Below are positions 1 to 12,300 of a stretch of DNA of 64,000 nucleotides, one piece after another (position 1 is the stretch's first letter; every line of letters starts with the position of its first letter). Both the position numbers and the translations under genes were made by a program. The notes beneath the pieces are model-generated. The model had not been told where the DNA came from. It made no database searches and saw only the letters and a list, made by a program, of their open reading frames with translations. The stretch is from Arabidopsis thaliana (lineage: Eukaryota > Streptophyta > Magnoliopsida > Brassicales > Brassicaceae). The stretch lies in assembly GCF_000001735.4 (NCBI RefSeq), contig NC_003074.8, forward strand, positions 21,211,261 through 21,275,260, written 5' to 3'.

Positions 1-394
1 CCTCTTTTCAGCTACAGGGAGCATTTGCCTTTTTTCCCCTTTCGATTTTGAAACCAAAAGTCTCATAAGCAAATGATTATGTGCAACACAACGGACAGTT
101 TGATCAATGCCTTTCTGTATTGCTCTTGTTTACGACTGATGTTTCTGAAGCTTTACTGAATGTTACCATGAGAAGTTTGTAACCAAGTCCAAAATACGAT
201 TTTAAAATTCTTCATAAACCAAAAGATTGGGTCAAGTGGAAACTCAGTTGACAAAATATATCAAACCCACACCCAAAATAGAAAAAATCCAGCAACGATT
301 TTATACAATTTGAGATCAGATCATTAGCCCGGAGTTGAAGAAGGAAGGAAAAAAAATCAAATATAAAATGGACGTTGCGTTACTAGATGGTGGG
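1..394. other. 3' flank of ACA11
   Basis: This AT-rich stretch lies downstream of the ACA11 stop codon, on the side where its 3' UTR must be. I see no open frame of note, no RNA gene and no repeat in it. Confidence 0.6.
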
Positions 395-3300
395 TTAGGC
401 AGAGTCAGATGGACCAGAAGGAAGCAGCTCATAGCCATCGTGATGACGGTTAGACTCAACCGGTATGCATTTAAGACCAACGGCTAGAATCATGCTTACG
501 GAACCAATCAAAATGCAGAGTAGCCAATGTTGCCAGCTCAAAGGAACAGTGCTTGCAAATGCTCCAAGGAACTCAACAATGATCACTTGGAATCCAACTG
601 TTGCAGTCATTACAGCAACAAACACCCAACTCTTGAACATTCCTTCGAACACATTTATCTTCTCTATCTCTCTGCTGTTTACTTCATTAAACACCTGTTT
701 TGTGCAAAGCATTAGTGTTTAATTTCATTTAAACTTTTTTATGGTGAATGTTTGTTCTTACCTGGCAAAAGACGAAAGAGTTGAAGATAATTGTGTTGAG
801 AACAATTGTTGAATCTGGGCCATTAAGGTTGAGTATTTGTTTGCCAGCAAAGTTGAGGATGCCGAGAACGATTAACTGATAAATGCTTTGACCAATGATG
901 TTTCTCCACATAGCTCTGGTGATGAAGCTTGCTGTTCTACCGATTGGTTGGCGTTTCATTAAACCTTCGTTGGGAGGTTCGGTCGCTAGAGCCAATGCAC
1001 CAAGTGTGTCCATGATCATGTTCACCCAAAGCAGTTGCACTGCGGTGAGTGGCGCAGATCCTGAAAAGGTGCAAAACAATCATTACTGAAACTGTTATTC
1101 AAAAATCATTGGTGAAAATTGTGCATGTGTTTGATTTTACTTACCAGTGATGCAAGCAGAGACAAAGTTGATGATCAGAGCAACAACATTAACAGTTAGC
1201 TGGAACTGAACAAACTTCTGGATGTTGATATACACAGCACGTCCCCATTTTGCCACATTCACTATTGTTGCAAAGTTGTCGTCCATTATGATAACATCAG
1301 CATTCTCTTTCGCAACCTGTGTGTTGTATACGCGGGAGTTTTTAACATAGAGAACATCGATTTTACAATGATTTAATAACTCAGTAACAGAGGAGAACCA
1401 AAGGCTACCTCTGTTCCAGCTATTCCCATGGCAAGTCCAATGTCAGCCTCATGCAATGCAGGAGCATCATTTGTTCCATCCCCAGTCACTGCAACTACCT
1501 CTCCCATTTTCCTCAAGTTGTTGACTAATGTATGTTTGTCCAATGGCAAAGACCGAGCCATCACCTGAAATTAGTTATAACGAATACTATAAGATGCTTT
1601 GAAACATTTGAAGAATCCATTGTAATAATCTAAATCAGAACCTGGATTTTCGGTAGAATGGCCCTCATTTCATGTGGAGGCAAATTACGGAAGTCTGAAC
1701 CTTCTATAGCTACACCTCCTGCTGTAAGTATACCACATTCCTTTGCAATCGCTTTGGCAGTGCTAATGTTATCACCAGTGACCATACGAACAGTGATTCC
1801 AGCAGCTTGACAAGTCTGAACGGCTTCCCTAACACCAGGCCGAACCGGGTCCTTGATTCCAACAACTGCTACCAATGTGTAGCCACCATTAGGAAGATCC
1901 CCTCTGGGAGCTTCATCAAGATCCGTGTAAACTAAGCAGAGAGTCCTAAGAGCCTCTGAAGCAAATCCCTCTATGACATCAGAGATACTTGCAATCTTTT
2001 CTTCAGATAAAGGAACAGATTCTCCGTTTGAATCCACAACCTTCTCACACATTTTCAAGACTATTTCAGATGCACCTTTGCAGAAAGCACGTACTTTACC
2101 ACCTGAATGAGATGTAAGAACAGACATTTTCTTCTTGTCTGAGTTGAATGGCTCGATCTTGAGTATCTTATGTTCTCGGCGTTGCGTGTCAACGTCACCA
2201 CCCAAAAGCAAACCAAATTCCAGTATCGCCCTTTCTGTAGGTGAACCCAGGATCTGAGTTTTTCCTTCCTTATCCTTAACAACTTCAGAACCAGTGTTCT
2301 GAAATATGGCCTGTATAAGGATATTCTTAACTTGTTCGGATAGGTTCAACTGGAAGTTTTCCTCTTGCCTCTCTTTGATATTTTCACATATCCAAACTTT
2401 GTTGACTACCATGTGGTTAGTGGTTAAGGTCCCTGTTTTATCCGTGCAGATGCAGGTAGAAGAACCCATCGTCTCACATGCAGCCAGATGCCTTACAAGT
2501 GCCCTATCACTCATTAATTGCTTCATAGCAAATGCTAGACTTAAGGTCACAGCCAAAGGTAACCCTTCAGGTACAGCAACGACTATAATGGTAACAGCAA
2601 TTGCAAAGTAGTCAAGCAATGTTAGTGCATCTTCAGAAGACCACTCAGTGATGCTACCAGCCGTGGCTTTCTCCACAACGAACCTTATGCACAACACCAC
2701 AAACGTAAGCACTGCAAAGCCTAAACCAATCTTACCTATGATTGTTGCAACACCATTTAGTTTCACCTGCAGAGGGGTCTCATCCTCTCCACCCTCACTC
2801 AGAGTATCCATCAACTTTCCCCACTCAGTCCTCATACCAACGGTTGTCACCAGCATTTTTGCAGAGCCGTTTTGGACTTTGGTTCCTGAAAGCAGAAACG
2901 GCTTCTCTTTATTCACATGTGATGGTTCACTCTCGCCCGATAAGCTTGACTCGTCTATCTCCAGATTGTATCCGGATATAAAAATCCCATCAGCTGGAAC
3001 TTGATCCCCAATAGATAAATGGACCACATCTCCAACAACCAAGTCATGGATGGAGACCTCTTGTCTGCTGCCATCCCTGGTGACTTGAATAATAATCTTC
3101 TTTTTCTCTCGATCCAAATCTCTGAACTGCAAAGATTGCTTGTAGTCACTGATAGCAGTAACCATGACCACCAAGATTATACTAAGCAAGATCCCCGTCC
3201 CATCATACATGCCCTTTGGAAAACCTTCTGTTGCAACTCCCACTCCTATTGATACTACAGCGCAGACCATAAGGATGATAAGGGTAATGTCTTGAAGCGC

Positions 3301-5115
3301 TTCCCAAACAAACGTTAAAAATGATCTGGCTGGTTTCTCAGTATAACGGTTTTCTCCATAGATTTTTTCTCTGATGTGTAGTTCACTCGAACGTACACCT
3401 TCAGCGAGAGATACAGATACTTTCTGAGCGATTCCTTCAGGTCCTCCGATTTTTGTAAGGCTCTTTGTGTCATGATTGCGAACCATAGAAGCAAGCTCAT
3501 CTGCTTCGACATAAAATCCTGCTTTTTTGACCTCATCAGTGAGTTTATATTCAGGGCGGGCACCAGCTGAAGATATAAACAATGAAAAGAAAAAAGAATT
3601 AAACCCAGTCGGCCACCAATGATGCATCTCTGAAACTCAACAATGTGTTTCTTACCATCAATAAACTGAAAAGCTGCCTTTTGAACATAGAAGACAACCC
3701 TTATCTTTTCCTGATAATGATATAAAGAAAAAGTGAGCTCATAGAAGAACTACAACAACTAAATCATTAGTCACTACAAGAAATAACTAACATCCATTGA
3801 TCTTTTCCAGACTAAATAACAGCATCAAAACATGCCAACCGCTACAAAATTTTGATTTTATTATTTCTTTGCATTATGCTTTTCATGCAGAGGAGGATAT
3901 AATCATTCTGAAACACCAGCTACTTGTTGTTGTATGTCCAAAGTTTCAGTGATCAAACAAGATATAACCGTAGCTAACGTAGTAAAATTTGTATTTACCT
4001 AAGAAGCTAATATACTCAATGAAACTGGTAATGTCTTTTGCCTCACAAATTACGTTTTGAAAATTGAGTTAAAGCAGGCAAGATTGTATTTGTATTTGCT
4101 CAATAATGGTCATTTGTCAAGGCATAATAGTCAAACAGTCTACTGATTTGTTCAGTGGTTAGGTTTTTAAAAAAAAAAAAAAAGATGAAAATGCTTCGAT
4201 TTCAATACGAAAGAAAAAGAAAGACCAAAACAGAGAAGAACGGGACCAAAAGACTTTAAATTCAAAGAGAGAGATTCCCATATTTTTATCCACGCAAGCA
4301 AGTGGACAAATAAAGTTGATGTCTCTGTTTGAGAACGATATGGATCCGCTCCACGAAATTTCCTAGAAACTACGTAAAAGCAAAGGTAATTGCACAACAA
4401 GTCAAAAATAACGCCAGACTCAAAAAAAGTCAACACCTATATATGAATATTGTAGACCATATCGTTCTTAATTAGATTACAGTTTGATTTAACGTCCAGA
4501 AAATGGATTAATTTTCCTCGAGCTTATAATATAAAAAAAACGTGCATCGATGGAATTATAATGGGAGACACGAAAGCATGACATAAAAAATGATGTCAAT
4601 TCTCTCTAGTAAGTTTGTTGGCAATTAAATAGCCGTAGTAAATAACTAATCCGTTACGCATTTCGATCATACTCAATATTTCAACATTCTAAATCAATCT
4701 TAAAGACTCACTCAACACTAAATTTACGCGTCATTTTGCGTTTGGTTGACTGTACATTAGAAGAAGAAGAAACATAAAACTAATTAACAATAGCAAACAA
4801 ACACATGGATTCATCAATGGCAAAAAAGTTCCTAAATAGAAGGATCGTGATCTGATAGCGTAAAAGGAAATGATCGAAAACTGTAGTCGAGATGAGTAAA
4901 TTAACTGAAACAGAGAAAAGTGATGGAAGGAGGAAACAACAGACCTGGATCTGGCATCTCTTCTTCTCATTCTCAGCGAGTTTGTCGAGATTACTGATCA
5001 TACGGAAACGACGAGCCCGATTTTTTACGAGTCCCACGGAGGATCGCCATCGTTGACGAGCTTCCAGCGACGGATTCTTAGATGCGACCTCGAAATCCTT
5101 TAGTAGATTAGACAT
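395..5115 (-). CDS. ACA11: Autoinhibited Ca2+-ATPase ACA11 (vacuolar P2B pump)
   Basis: A P-type IIB calcium pump that moves Ca2+ out of the cytosol; the family member ACA11 is known at the vacuole membrane. Seven coding exons (5115-4945, 3710-3656, 3566-1642, 1564-1409, 1316-1145, 1060-762, 694-395) sum to 1025 aa with all junctions in frame and GT-AG introns. The N-terminus ([15 protein letters not shown], then a basic stretch RRFRMISNL) is the autoinhibitory and calmodulin-binding region typical of plant ACAs. Visible signatures are the M4 ion-site motif PEGLPLAV, the phosphorylation site DKTGTLT, MVTGDN, and the hinge motif [10 protein letters not shown], followed by the C-terminal membrane helices. 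The start is the first ATG after a leader free of upstream ATGs. Intron 2 is long, about 1.2 kb. The likely paralogue is ACA4 in the duplicated block. Identity is from memory of At3g57330. Confidence 0.96.
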
Positions 5116-7776
5116 TACTTTCAAAAAATCTCTCTCTCCGTTTACTTTTCTCTTAAAAAACAGAGAATAATAATCTTCGCCGGCGCGAAGGAAGGTGAAG
5201 AGAGAGAGAGGAGAGTGAAGGCTCCTTCGTCCTCTATTCTCTGTCAAACGTGGGAGTTTGTTGTTGTGTGTGAGGTTGCTGAGCAATTTTTATGTAGTGT
5301 TACAAAACTCCAAACCCGGTTTACTCGGGTTATCGGGCCGGGCCGCCTTTTCGCATCTGTTGGTTCGTTTTTTGATTATTTTGACGCAATCCAACTTTGA
5401 AGAAAGTCTTGTCTTGCGTCCTCTTTTCGTGGGTTTTCGTATGTACGTATTGTTTTGTTGTTGTGGTATTTAAGAGAATTTAATCCATGTTCAAAGATCC
5501 GACCCGATAAATCTGCCTAATTTTATTAGGTTTTGTTGTATCAAGTTTTCTATAAATAAATATACCTTTTGATATATTTTTCTGTATTTCTGTTTTTCGT
5601 AATTTTTATGTAGTGTTACTAATTCGCAGAGCATGTGACATTAATTACAAGATTGTAAATACTATACTAATCGCAGAATTACACATATATTTCAATGAAA
5701 CGGTATTTTTAGCATGTATGATTAATGTTCTTAGCTACTTTTTTCCTACATAATTTTGTGTTTATTTACCTAAGTTTATGCTCTCTTCATTTCCATGCAA
5801 ATGTTACATGTATTTTACAATTAGTGTTACATGACTGTTAATGTTATAGTTGTTTCTGTAATGTTAATCAAATTTACAAATATAGCAATGTTATAAATAT
5901 GTAGAGGTAGACCGGGATTTTTCGTTGCAGTTGTAACAAAAGATTAACGAAATCTAGTGTCTAATCTGAAAAGATTATAAGACATAATCTTATAAAGTAT
6001 TTAACAAAAAAAACACTAACAATAAAACGTATAAAGTATGTACATCGTTGATTCGAATGTGCGTGGATCCACAAATAGCAAAAGCCATCCAAGTTGCTCT
6101 GTTTTAAGGTATCGCCACTTTATGAGGCTGCGCTGCCTTCTAATAGTATTAATTAATCCCATTATCAACTCTTAATAATATTAATTATTACACCTTTCCT
6201 CACCAAATATTCAAAGACTTTTTGTTTCTTTGTATGCAAATCCATTTTAAAATGATTTATTTGCTATTAAACAAATGCTAGATAGCCAAAAAAAACATTG
6301 TTGAGAGCCTTTAATCTATTGGTTTACTATTCGGAAAAGTTTAAACCTAGCTTTATGTATAAATGCGGTTTAAACAAGTTGACCAAAAAGAATACATGTT
6401 GATCACAAATCTGGTAGCCTTTAAAGAATTCACATTAAGAAGAATTATAGATCCATACAGACACATCTTTAGACTTGTGAACAATCATGCTCTTATATAT
6501 AATAAACTATAGAGAATTCAGAAAGCTGGTCAATTATAACACATACTTTTTTTTTTTTGATCAACCGAGTATAACATATACATATATGACGTTATATGAT
6601 GTGAACTTAAATTATTAATGTAATAAAAGGTTGGCTCCATGGTCAGAAACATGCATTTAATATATTAATAGGGAATCCCTAGCTGCCCATTGGCTTCACT
6701 TGTCACCCATGTTTGACCCAGTGTCTCCTCATGAGCAAAAGTCTTTATTTAACAACAAGGAAAACTATAAGCCAAGTCTTAATATTACAAGAATAGAAAC
6801 TAGCCTTTTAATTTTATGGGTTTTCCAGCCCACAAACAAAAAAAAAAACCTCACCACTCTATTCATAATTTAAAAAACGCAATCGTGATTAGTTGTTTGT
6901 TAGTGTTTAACAGTTGACACAATCAAGAAGCACAACGTTATTTAGGTAGCATTCTAACAATTCTTTTACGTTGACAACTATTTCATAACCATTTATAAGA
7001 TAATACATATTTCTGTCCAGATGTGCGGATTTCGAAAATGAATATGAAGATATCAAATGTTAGCGCAAAATAACTAATGAAAGATGAAACAATCTTTCTA
7101 CTTCTCATCTGAGTCATGGCATTAAATTCTCTAAGCAGATTATGATCATTTCACTACATTATGATTGCAGAAGGAAAAAAAATGAGAAGAAGATAAGAGC
7201 ACATGGAGTAAACAACTCACAGCTTTAAAGACTCTCAAGCTTGTGTACTATTGATCTTGGGCCTTCTTGATACAATATAGTACATAAGAAAGTTGGTTAG
7301 GTCTTCAATAGTCCCACTTGATATTAAGTAATTACTTCAATGCATCTTGTAGGTAAGGAATGATGAAACCTAAAACTACCTAATGACTTATCATACAAAT
7401 TACCAACAGAGTGTAGACTATACAGCTTTAAGACAAAAGTTTTGCTAATGACCTAGAATCTGAAAGATGCATTAGGGCTCGTCAAGACCTCATCTCTCCA
7501 CAACAATCGATTTGTAACAATTTCCCATAAATTACTGAACCGAATCGGGACCGGTTTGATTATATGCATTAACAAGTTTGTAACCGGAACAAAACCAGAC
7601 CAAATTGCTCAAACAATTTTCCAGAACCGGAACTAGTATTTGTCGTTTACGTCGTACCGACATTGGTACGCTAATCCCAGATTTAATCGGAATTGTGTCT
7701 TATCTCTCTAACAACAAAATTGTTGTTACCTTCCCATTAGTCATCTTGTAAATTCTTCGAATCTGAAATCCGATCG
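5116..7776. other. Intergenic spacer between ACA11 and the DnaJ gene
   Basis: About 2.5 kb of AT-rich DNA with no credible coding frame. It holds the divergent promoters of ACA11 (a pyrimidine-rich leader near 5116-5290 when read on minus) and of the DnaJ gene. A 19 bp perfect direct repeat occurs at 5285-5303 and 5601-5619. No transposon ends were recognised. Confidence 0.6.
5285..5619 (+). repeat. Pair of 19 bp direct repeats in the ACA11 upstream region
   Basis: The same 19 bases, AATTTTTATGTAGTGTTAC, occur at 5285-5303 and again at 5601-5619. The first copy lies close to the probable ACA11 transcription start. The sequence between the copies shows no similarity to a known element. Confidence 0.7.
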
Positions 7777-7882
7777 GTGAGCAGAAACCCTAATTTCGTA
7801 CAGTCTCATGATTGAGATTTGCGTCTTCTACACTCTCTGTTTTCACTCCTCCTGATTCTTCTCTCAATCTCTTGTTTTCTAG
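7777..7882 (+). other. Probable 5' UTR intron of the DnaJ gene
   Basis: A GTGAGC donor at 7777 and a pyrimidine-rich TTGTTTTCTAG acceptor ending at 7882 frame a 106 bp intron just before the start codon at 7915. It contains an AAACCCTAA telo-box-like motif. Inferred from splice-site quality only. Confidence 0.55.
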
Positions 7883-7914
7883 GGCTCGCTTGTTCTGATT
7901 TCGTGAGGGTGAAC

Positions 7915-9018
7915 ATGGATGGAAACAAAGACGATGCGTTGAAGTGCTTGAAAATCTGCAAAAGTGCTATGGAAGCTGGAGATCGACCTCGCGCTTTGAA
8001 ATTCCTGGCTAAAGCTCGTCGTCTTGATCCAAATCTCCCGATCGATGATCTCGTATCTGAGCTTAACAACAACAAATCAGACGAACCAGGATCTGCAAAA
8101 TCGCCTGGATCTGCAGCAGCAAAGGATTCTTCCAATTCTTCAGATCGGCCTTCTTTACGTCAACGTGGATCGTCAACAACGTCATCGTCTTCTTCGATGT
8201 CCTACACTGAAGAACAGATCTCAATCGTGAGAAAGATAAAATCTAAAAAGGATTATTACGAGATCTTAGGTCTTGAATCCAACTGTTCAGTGGATGATGT
8301 GAGAAAAGCTTACCGGAAACTCTCATTGAAAGTTCATCCAGATAAGAATCAAGCTCCTGGTTCAGAAGAAGCTTTCAAATCCGTCTCCAAGGCATTTCAA
8401 TGCTTGAGCAATGACGAAGCTAGGAAAAAATACGATGTAAGTGGCTCCGATGAACCAATCTATCAACCACGTCGATCTGCTAGAAGTAATGGATTCAATG
8501 GTGGATACTATTACGAAGACGAATTCGATCCCAACGAGATTTTCCGAAGCTTCTTCGGTGGAGGAGGATTCGGTGGTGGAGGAATGCCTCCTGCGACTGC
8601 TCAATTCCGATCATTTAATTTCGGAGCTACTCGTCAGAGAACAGCTAATAACAATCAAGCACCTGATGCAGGTTTCAATGCTCGTATACTTCTCCAGCTT
8701 CTTCCTGTTGTCTTCATACTTCTGCTCAACTTCATGCCTTCTTCTCAACCAGTTTACCAACTCTCTGCAACTTATCCTTACCAGTACAAGTTCACTACAC
8801 AGAAAGGTGTCAATTACTTTGTGAAATCGTCTAAATTCGAGCAGGATTATCCACGAGATAGCAACGATCGACACACGCTGGAAGAACAAGTTGAGAGAGA
8901 TTATGTGTCTATACTTAGTCAGAATTGTAGGTATGAGATGCAGAGGAAACAATGGGGATTTGTTCGTGAAACGCCTCATTGTGACATGATGAGGAGATTT
9001 GATACAGCTGCTGCTTGA
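7915..9018 (+). CDS. ER-membrane type J-domain protein (DNAJB12/14-like)
   Basis: A single-exon gene of 367 aa that would act as an Hsp70 co-chaperone. The J domain spans about residues 80-150 and has the catalytic HPD in KVHPDKN, after DYYEILGLE. The N-terminal 50 residues (DALKCLKICKSAMEAGDR, then LKFLAKARRLDP) are the conserved helical module of the DNAJB12/DNAJB14 family. A Gly-Phe-rich stretch follows the J domain. One hydrophobic segment (ARILLQLLPVVFILLLNFM, about residue 255) precedes a C-terminal DUF1977-type domain. This order places it in the ER membrane with the J domain in the cytosol. The ATG at 7915 is chosen; the same frame stays open upstream only through the probable leader intron. 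It corresponds to At3g57340 from memory. Confidence 0.93.
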   Translation: MDGNKDDALKCLKICKSAMEAGDRPRALKFLAKARRLDPNLPIDDLVSELNNNKSDEPGSAKSPGSAAAKDSSNSSDRPSLRQRGSSTTSSSSSMSYTEEQISIVRKIKSKKDYYEILGLESNCSVDDVRKAYRKLSLKVHPDKNQAPGSEEAFKSVSKAFQCLSNDEARKKYDVSGSDEPIYQPRRSARSNGFNGGYYYEDEFDPNEIFRSFFGGGGFGGGGMPPATAQFRSFNFGATRQRTANNNQAPDAGFNARILLQLLPVVFILLLNFMPSSQPVYQLSATYPYQYKFTTQKGVNYFVKSSKFEQDYPRDSNDRHTLEEQVERDYVSILSQNCRYEMQRKQWGFVRETPHCDMMRRFDTAAA

Positions 9019-9345
9019 AACAACTGAAGCTAGTACCAACAATGAGGCACACATTGGTAATGAATCATCAGCTTATAAAACTTTTATAATGTCAATGCCT
9101 TCACGAGTCAAACTGGTATATGTTTTTGTTTTCTTTTGTTTTGGATTATAATGCTTTAGAACCTAACATACGATCTTTGGATTTTGTGTGATTATCTCTA
9201 TGTTAAGATTTTGCTTTTGCTAACCATGCCTGTTTGAGCCCAAAAGAAGAAAAAACAAAAAGTGATCCTCGAGGTTAAGTAACAAAAATGGGTTTAACAG
9301 CTTCTTACAAGATCTTTTTTAGACAAGTATTCGAATTTCTTAGAT
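9019..9345. other. Convergent 3' ends of the DnaJ and Nup93 genes
   Basis: This 327 bp gap holds the two 3' UTRs facing each other. AT-rich polyadenylation-type sequence is visible; nothing else is recognised. Confidence 0.6.
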
Positions 9346-12300
9346 TCAAAAGCTTCGAGCTATCTTCTCGTACAAATCTCGAGGCCAGTTCCGCTGTGTG
9401 TTGCTTGCAAGAAACCCAGCAATCTGCAAAACAAATTCATGATTAATATCCATATCATGATCTCTACTGATCATATATATGGCGCAAATTGTTAAAGTAT
9501 ACCTTAGATCTCATGCCCCTGATTGATCCATCAGTGTCAGCTACGTTATCCAAACAGGTCAGAGCAACCTTAAGTAAATCAGGGACACAAGTCTGAAAGT
9601 AAGAAGATGCTTTCTGGAACTCATCCGAGGTGGTGTCTGGTTGTCTTGGATCGAGATGAAGGAATGGAAGTTTCGCGACTTCTCTTATGGCATCTAGATG
9701 TTTGTTTAGTCTGGCCAACTTGTGGATCGATAATATTGCCTCAAGCTCTCTTAGTATTGTTTCTTGTTCCATAACAAGATGTCTTTCCTGGGCACTGTAG
9801 TATAAAAGAATAACACTTCCAGTGAGAACCTCCCTATTCAACAACTACAAAACTTAAGACAAGTAAATGAGTTAGTCCATTGAAGTATGCAATTTACCTG
9901 ACATCAGGGTGATATTTGTAAGAATTGAGAATGTCATTGCCCGAGAGAACAAGCCCCTCTGTTCGGCTTTCACCATCTGGCCTTCCACGGACAAGGGAGC
10001 AAATGGCTTCAGATAGACATTTGTTTATCGTTTCCAAGGCAGACGAAAACGCACCAACTCTCTTCTGTAGTTCTATTGACTGCATTAAATAACAAACCGT
10101 AAAAAAAACTGAAACATGGTAAAAGAAATAAATGATTGATATGTGAAAGCACTCCAATTGAACAAAGAACCAACGGACAGTTTACTAAAGCATGTTTAAA
10201 GTAGTTAGTATATGATCAAAAAGTACAAAAGATACTTACTTTGTCATATAATCCAGCTTCTTGAAATTGATGCGCAGCTTCGATCAAGAACTGCTGCCTC
10301 AATTTTATATCAGGCAGAAATCTTCCAAGCTCGCCTTCTTCACCGGAACCTCTAGCACCAAGCAGAAAGTGAATACCATCCTCTTGTGACAAAATCTCAG
10401 TCAGTAGTTGCTTCAGCATCAAGTTCCTTTGCCTTTGTTGATCAACATTACTTCTTCCAGACCAAGCCTGTTGACCCCCACCTACTGCAATAGCAGCTTG
10501 TGCATAGTATTCCAGCGTCATTTGCAGATCACCATGATGCAAATACATCGACCCATATTGCCTAATCATGCTAGATGCCTCGGCATTAGCATCCATCACA
10601 CTTAGTTTGCGCCCAGTCCCAGATCCTTCAGAGAGAATGGAATGGTCCACTAGCGATATAGCTACATGGACAGCATCAATGTTATACCCTTCATCTCCAG
10701 CTTCGTTGGACATGTGCATGATCGCCGGTAGTAACTGAATGCTAAGAAGCAAAACATATGGGTATACCAGAGGGTCTTTCCCATTCTTAGTGTAGTAAGA
10801 TGGCTCAAACTTATTAAGATAGGCCTGGAGATCATCCAAACTGTATGGCACTAGCCCATCATTCACGATCATAGATGAAGATCCACCAGCTACGTCACGT
10901 ACACATGATAGTTTGAACCAGAGAAAATCTTCTATTGTGTTAAAGAGGGTCGAAAAATCTCTCATGATGCGATCAATTTGTCTTCGGGAACCAGATATGA
11001 TAGTGTAGAGTAGAAGCTTCTTCTTGTCATATGTTGTTTGGCCAAACCGATCACCCATCCTTAACAATTTCTCACATTCCTCAGAAGCAGTAGCAGCGGT
11101 TTGTGCAGCCACAGTACCACCTGTTGTAATCCACTCTGTAAGCTGCCAAAAAAAGGGGACATCAAAAAGGCAACTCCAAAACATTAATGTGGGTTATTAA
11201 GACCAAACAATATACCAGAGGAGCAAACTGTTGTTGAGATGACCGAGATGACTGGGCAATTTCTCTAGCTTCCTCATAATAACCAGTTCTCAAGCAAAAA
11301 TATATCTGTAATCAAAGAGGTATATTTAATCAATCTCTTACGTTAAGAAACTTGGGGGAACAGCAATAAGAAAATTCTACTGTTCAACTTGATTGTTGAG
11401 GACAAACTGAAAATTTAAAGCGTGAGTGAAAATATGTGAAACCTGCTGCCAAGTAGTATCAACTGGAGGCTGCCTACGAGCATCAACTGAATCAAAGTCC
11501 AAACTCCCATAATCTCTCAGACGAATCTGCGCAGTATTGAAAAAGAATCAAGAAATGCAAACAAACCAATGTATATGATTGCCACAAAATAATATTCCTG
11601 TGTATATATGCTTCGTGTTAAGCTTTATTAGATCTGTGGCACTCACCCGAAGAAAAGCACGAATTCTTTGCAAATTTCCAACTGATCCACCAAGAGCAGC
11701 CTAGACAAAGATTCAAAGGAGAGGATAGAAACATGTTGTGATTATTGACGCACTTGAACTCAGTGAAAGATCAAGGGCATATTTTCAAGAAAGCATCCTT
11801 GAAGTTAAGAAAGTAATTAAAAAGATGCATCAAGACACATGTAACATGCCTTAAATAGCAATTCCAAGCAAAACTAATACAAGGTAGAAACGAGTACTTG
11901 TGTAGGATGACTTTGAATTGTATCCATTATATGTTTCCCATGCCCACATTCCAAGTGGCGTCTTGCACCTATCACGAGGGCCATCCTCTTGGAAACACCA
12001 TGTTGTACTGCTGACTCTTCACCCGTCATTCCCTGTTTTATAAATTGTTAAAAGCCTTGGAAATGTAAGAACAGACTTTTAAGGTGCCACTGGTAGGAAA
12101 AGGAATCTTCCAATCAAAAGATCACCTGAATAAGCTGCCATAATTTTTGCATGTTGACTGATTTTCCACGAGTCAAATCAATTTCTAGACTTTCATATGC
12201 ACCGTTGAACAATGTTGCAAGCTATACAAACACACAAATAATAAATTAGTAGGAAGCAGAGTTAAACAAATGAGTACAAGGTCAACTAGTTAGATTAATG

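Noticed and set aside
2306-3004. Plus-strand ORFs opposite ACA11
   Set aside because: They overlap well-conserved ATPase exons and have no homology of their own.
7819-7914. N-terminal extension of the DnaJ protein looking like a signal peptide
   Set aside because: It begins with TTG and is largely the probable 5' UTR intron (7777-7882); conserved family homology starts at the ATG at 7915.
9795-9844. Alternative longer Nup93 exon using the acceptor at 9845
   Set aside because: It introduces an immediate in-frame stop; the acceptor at 9795-9796 restores the family sequence and frame.
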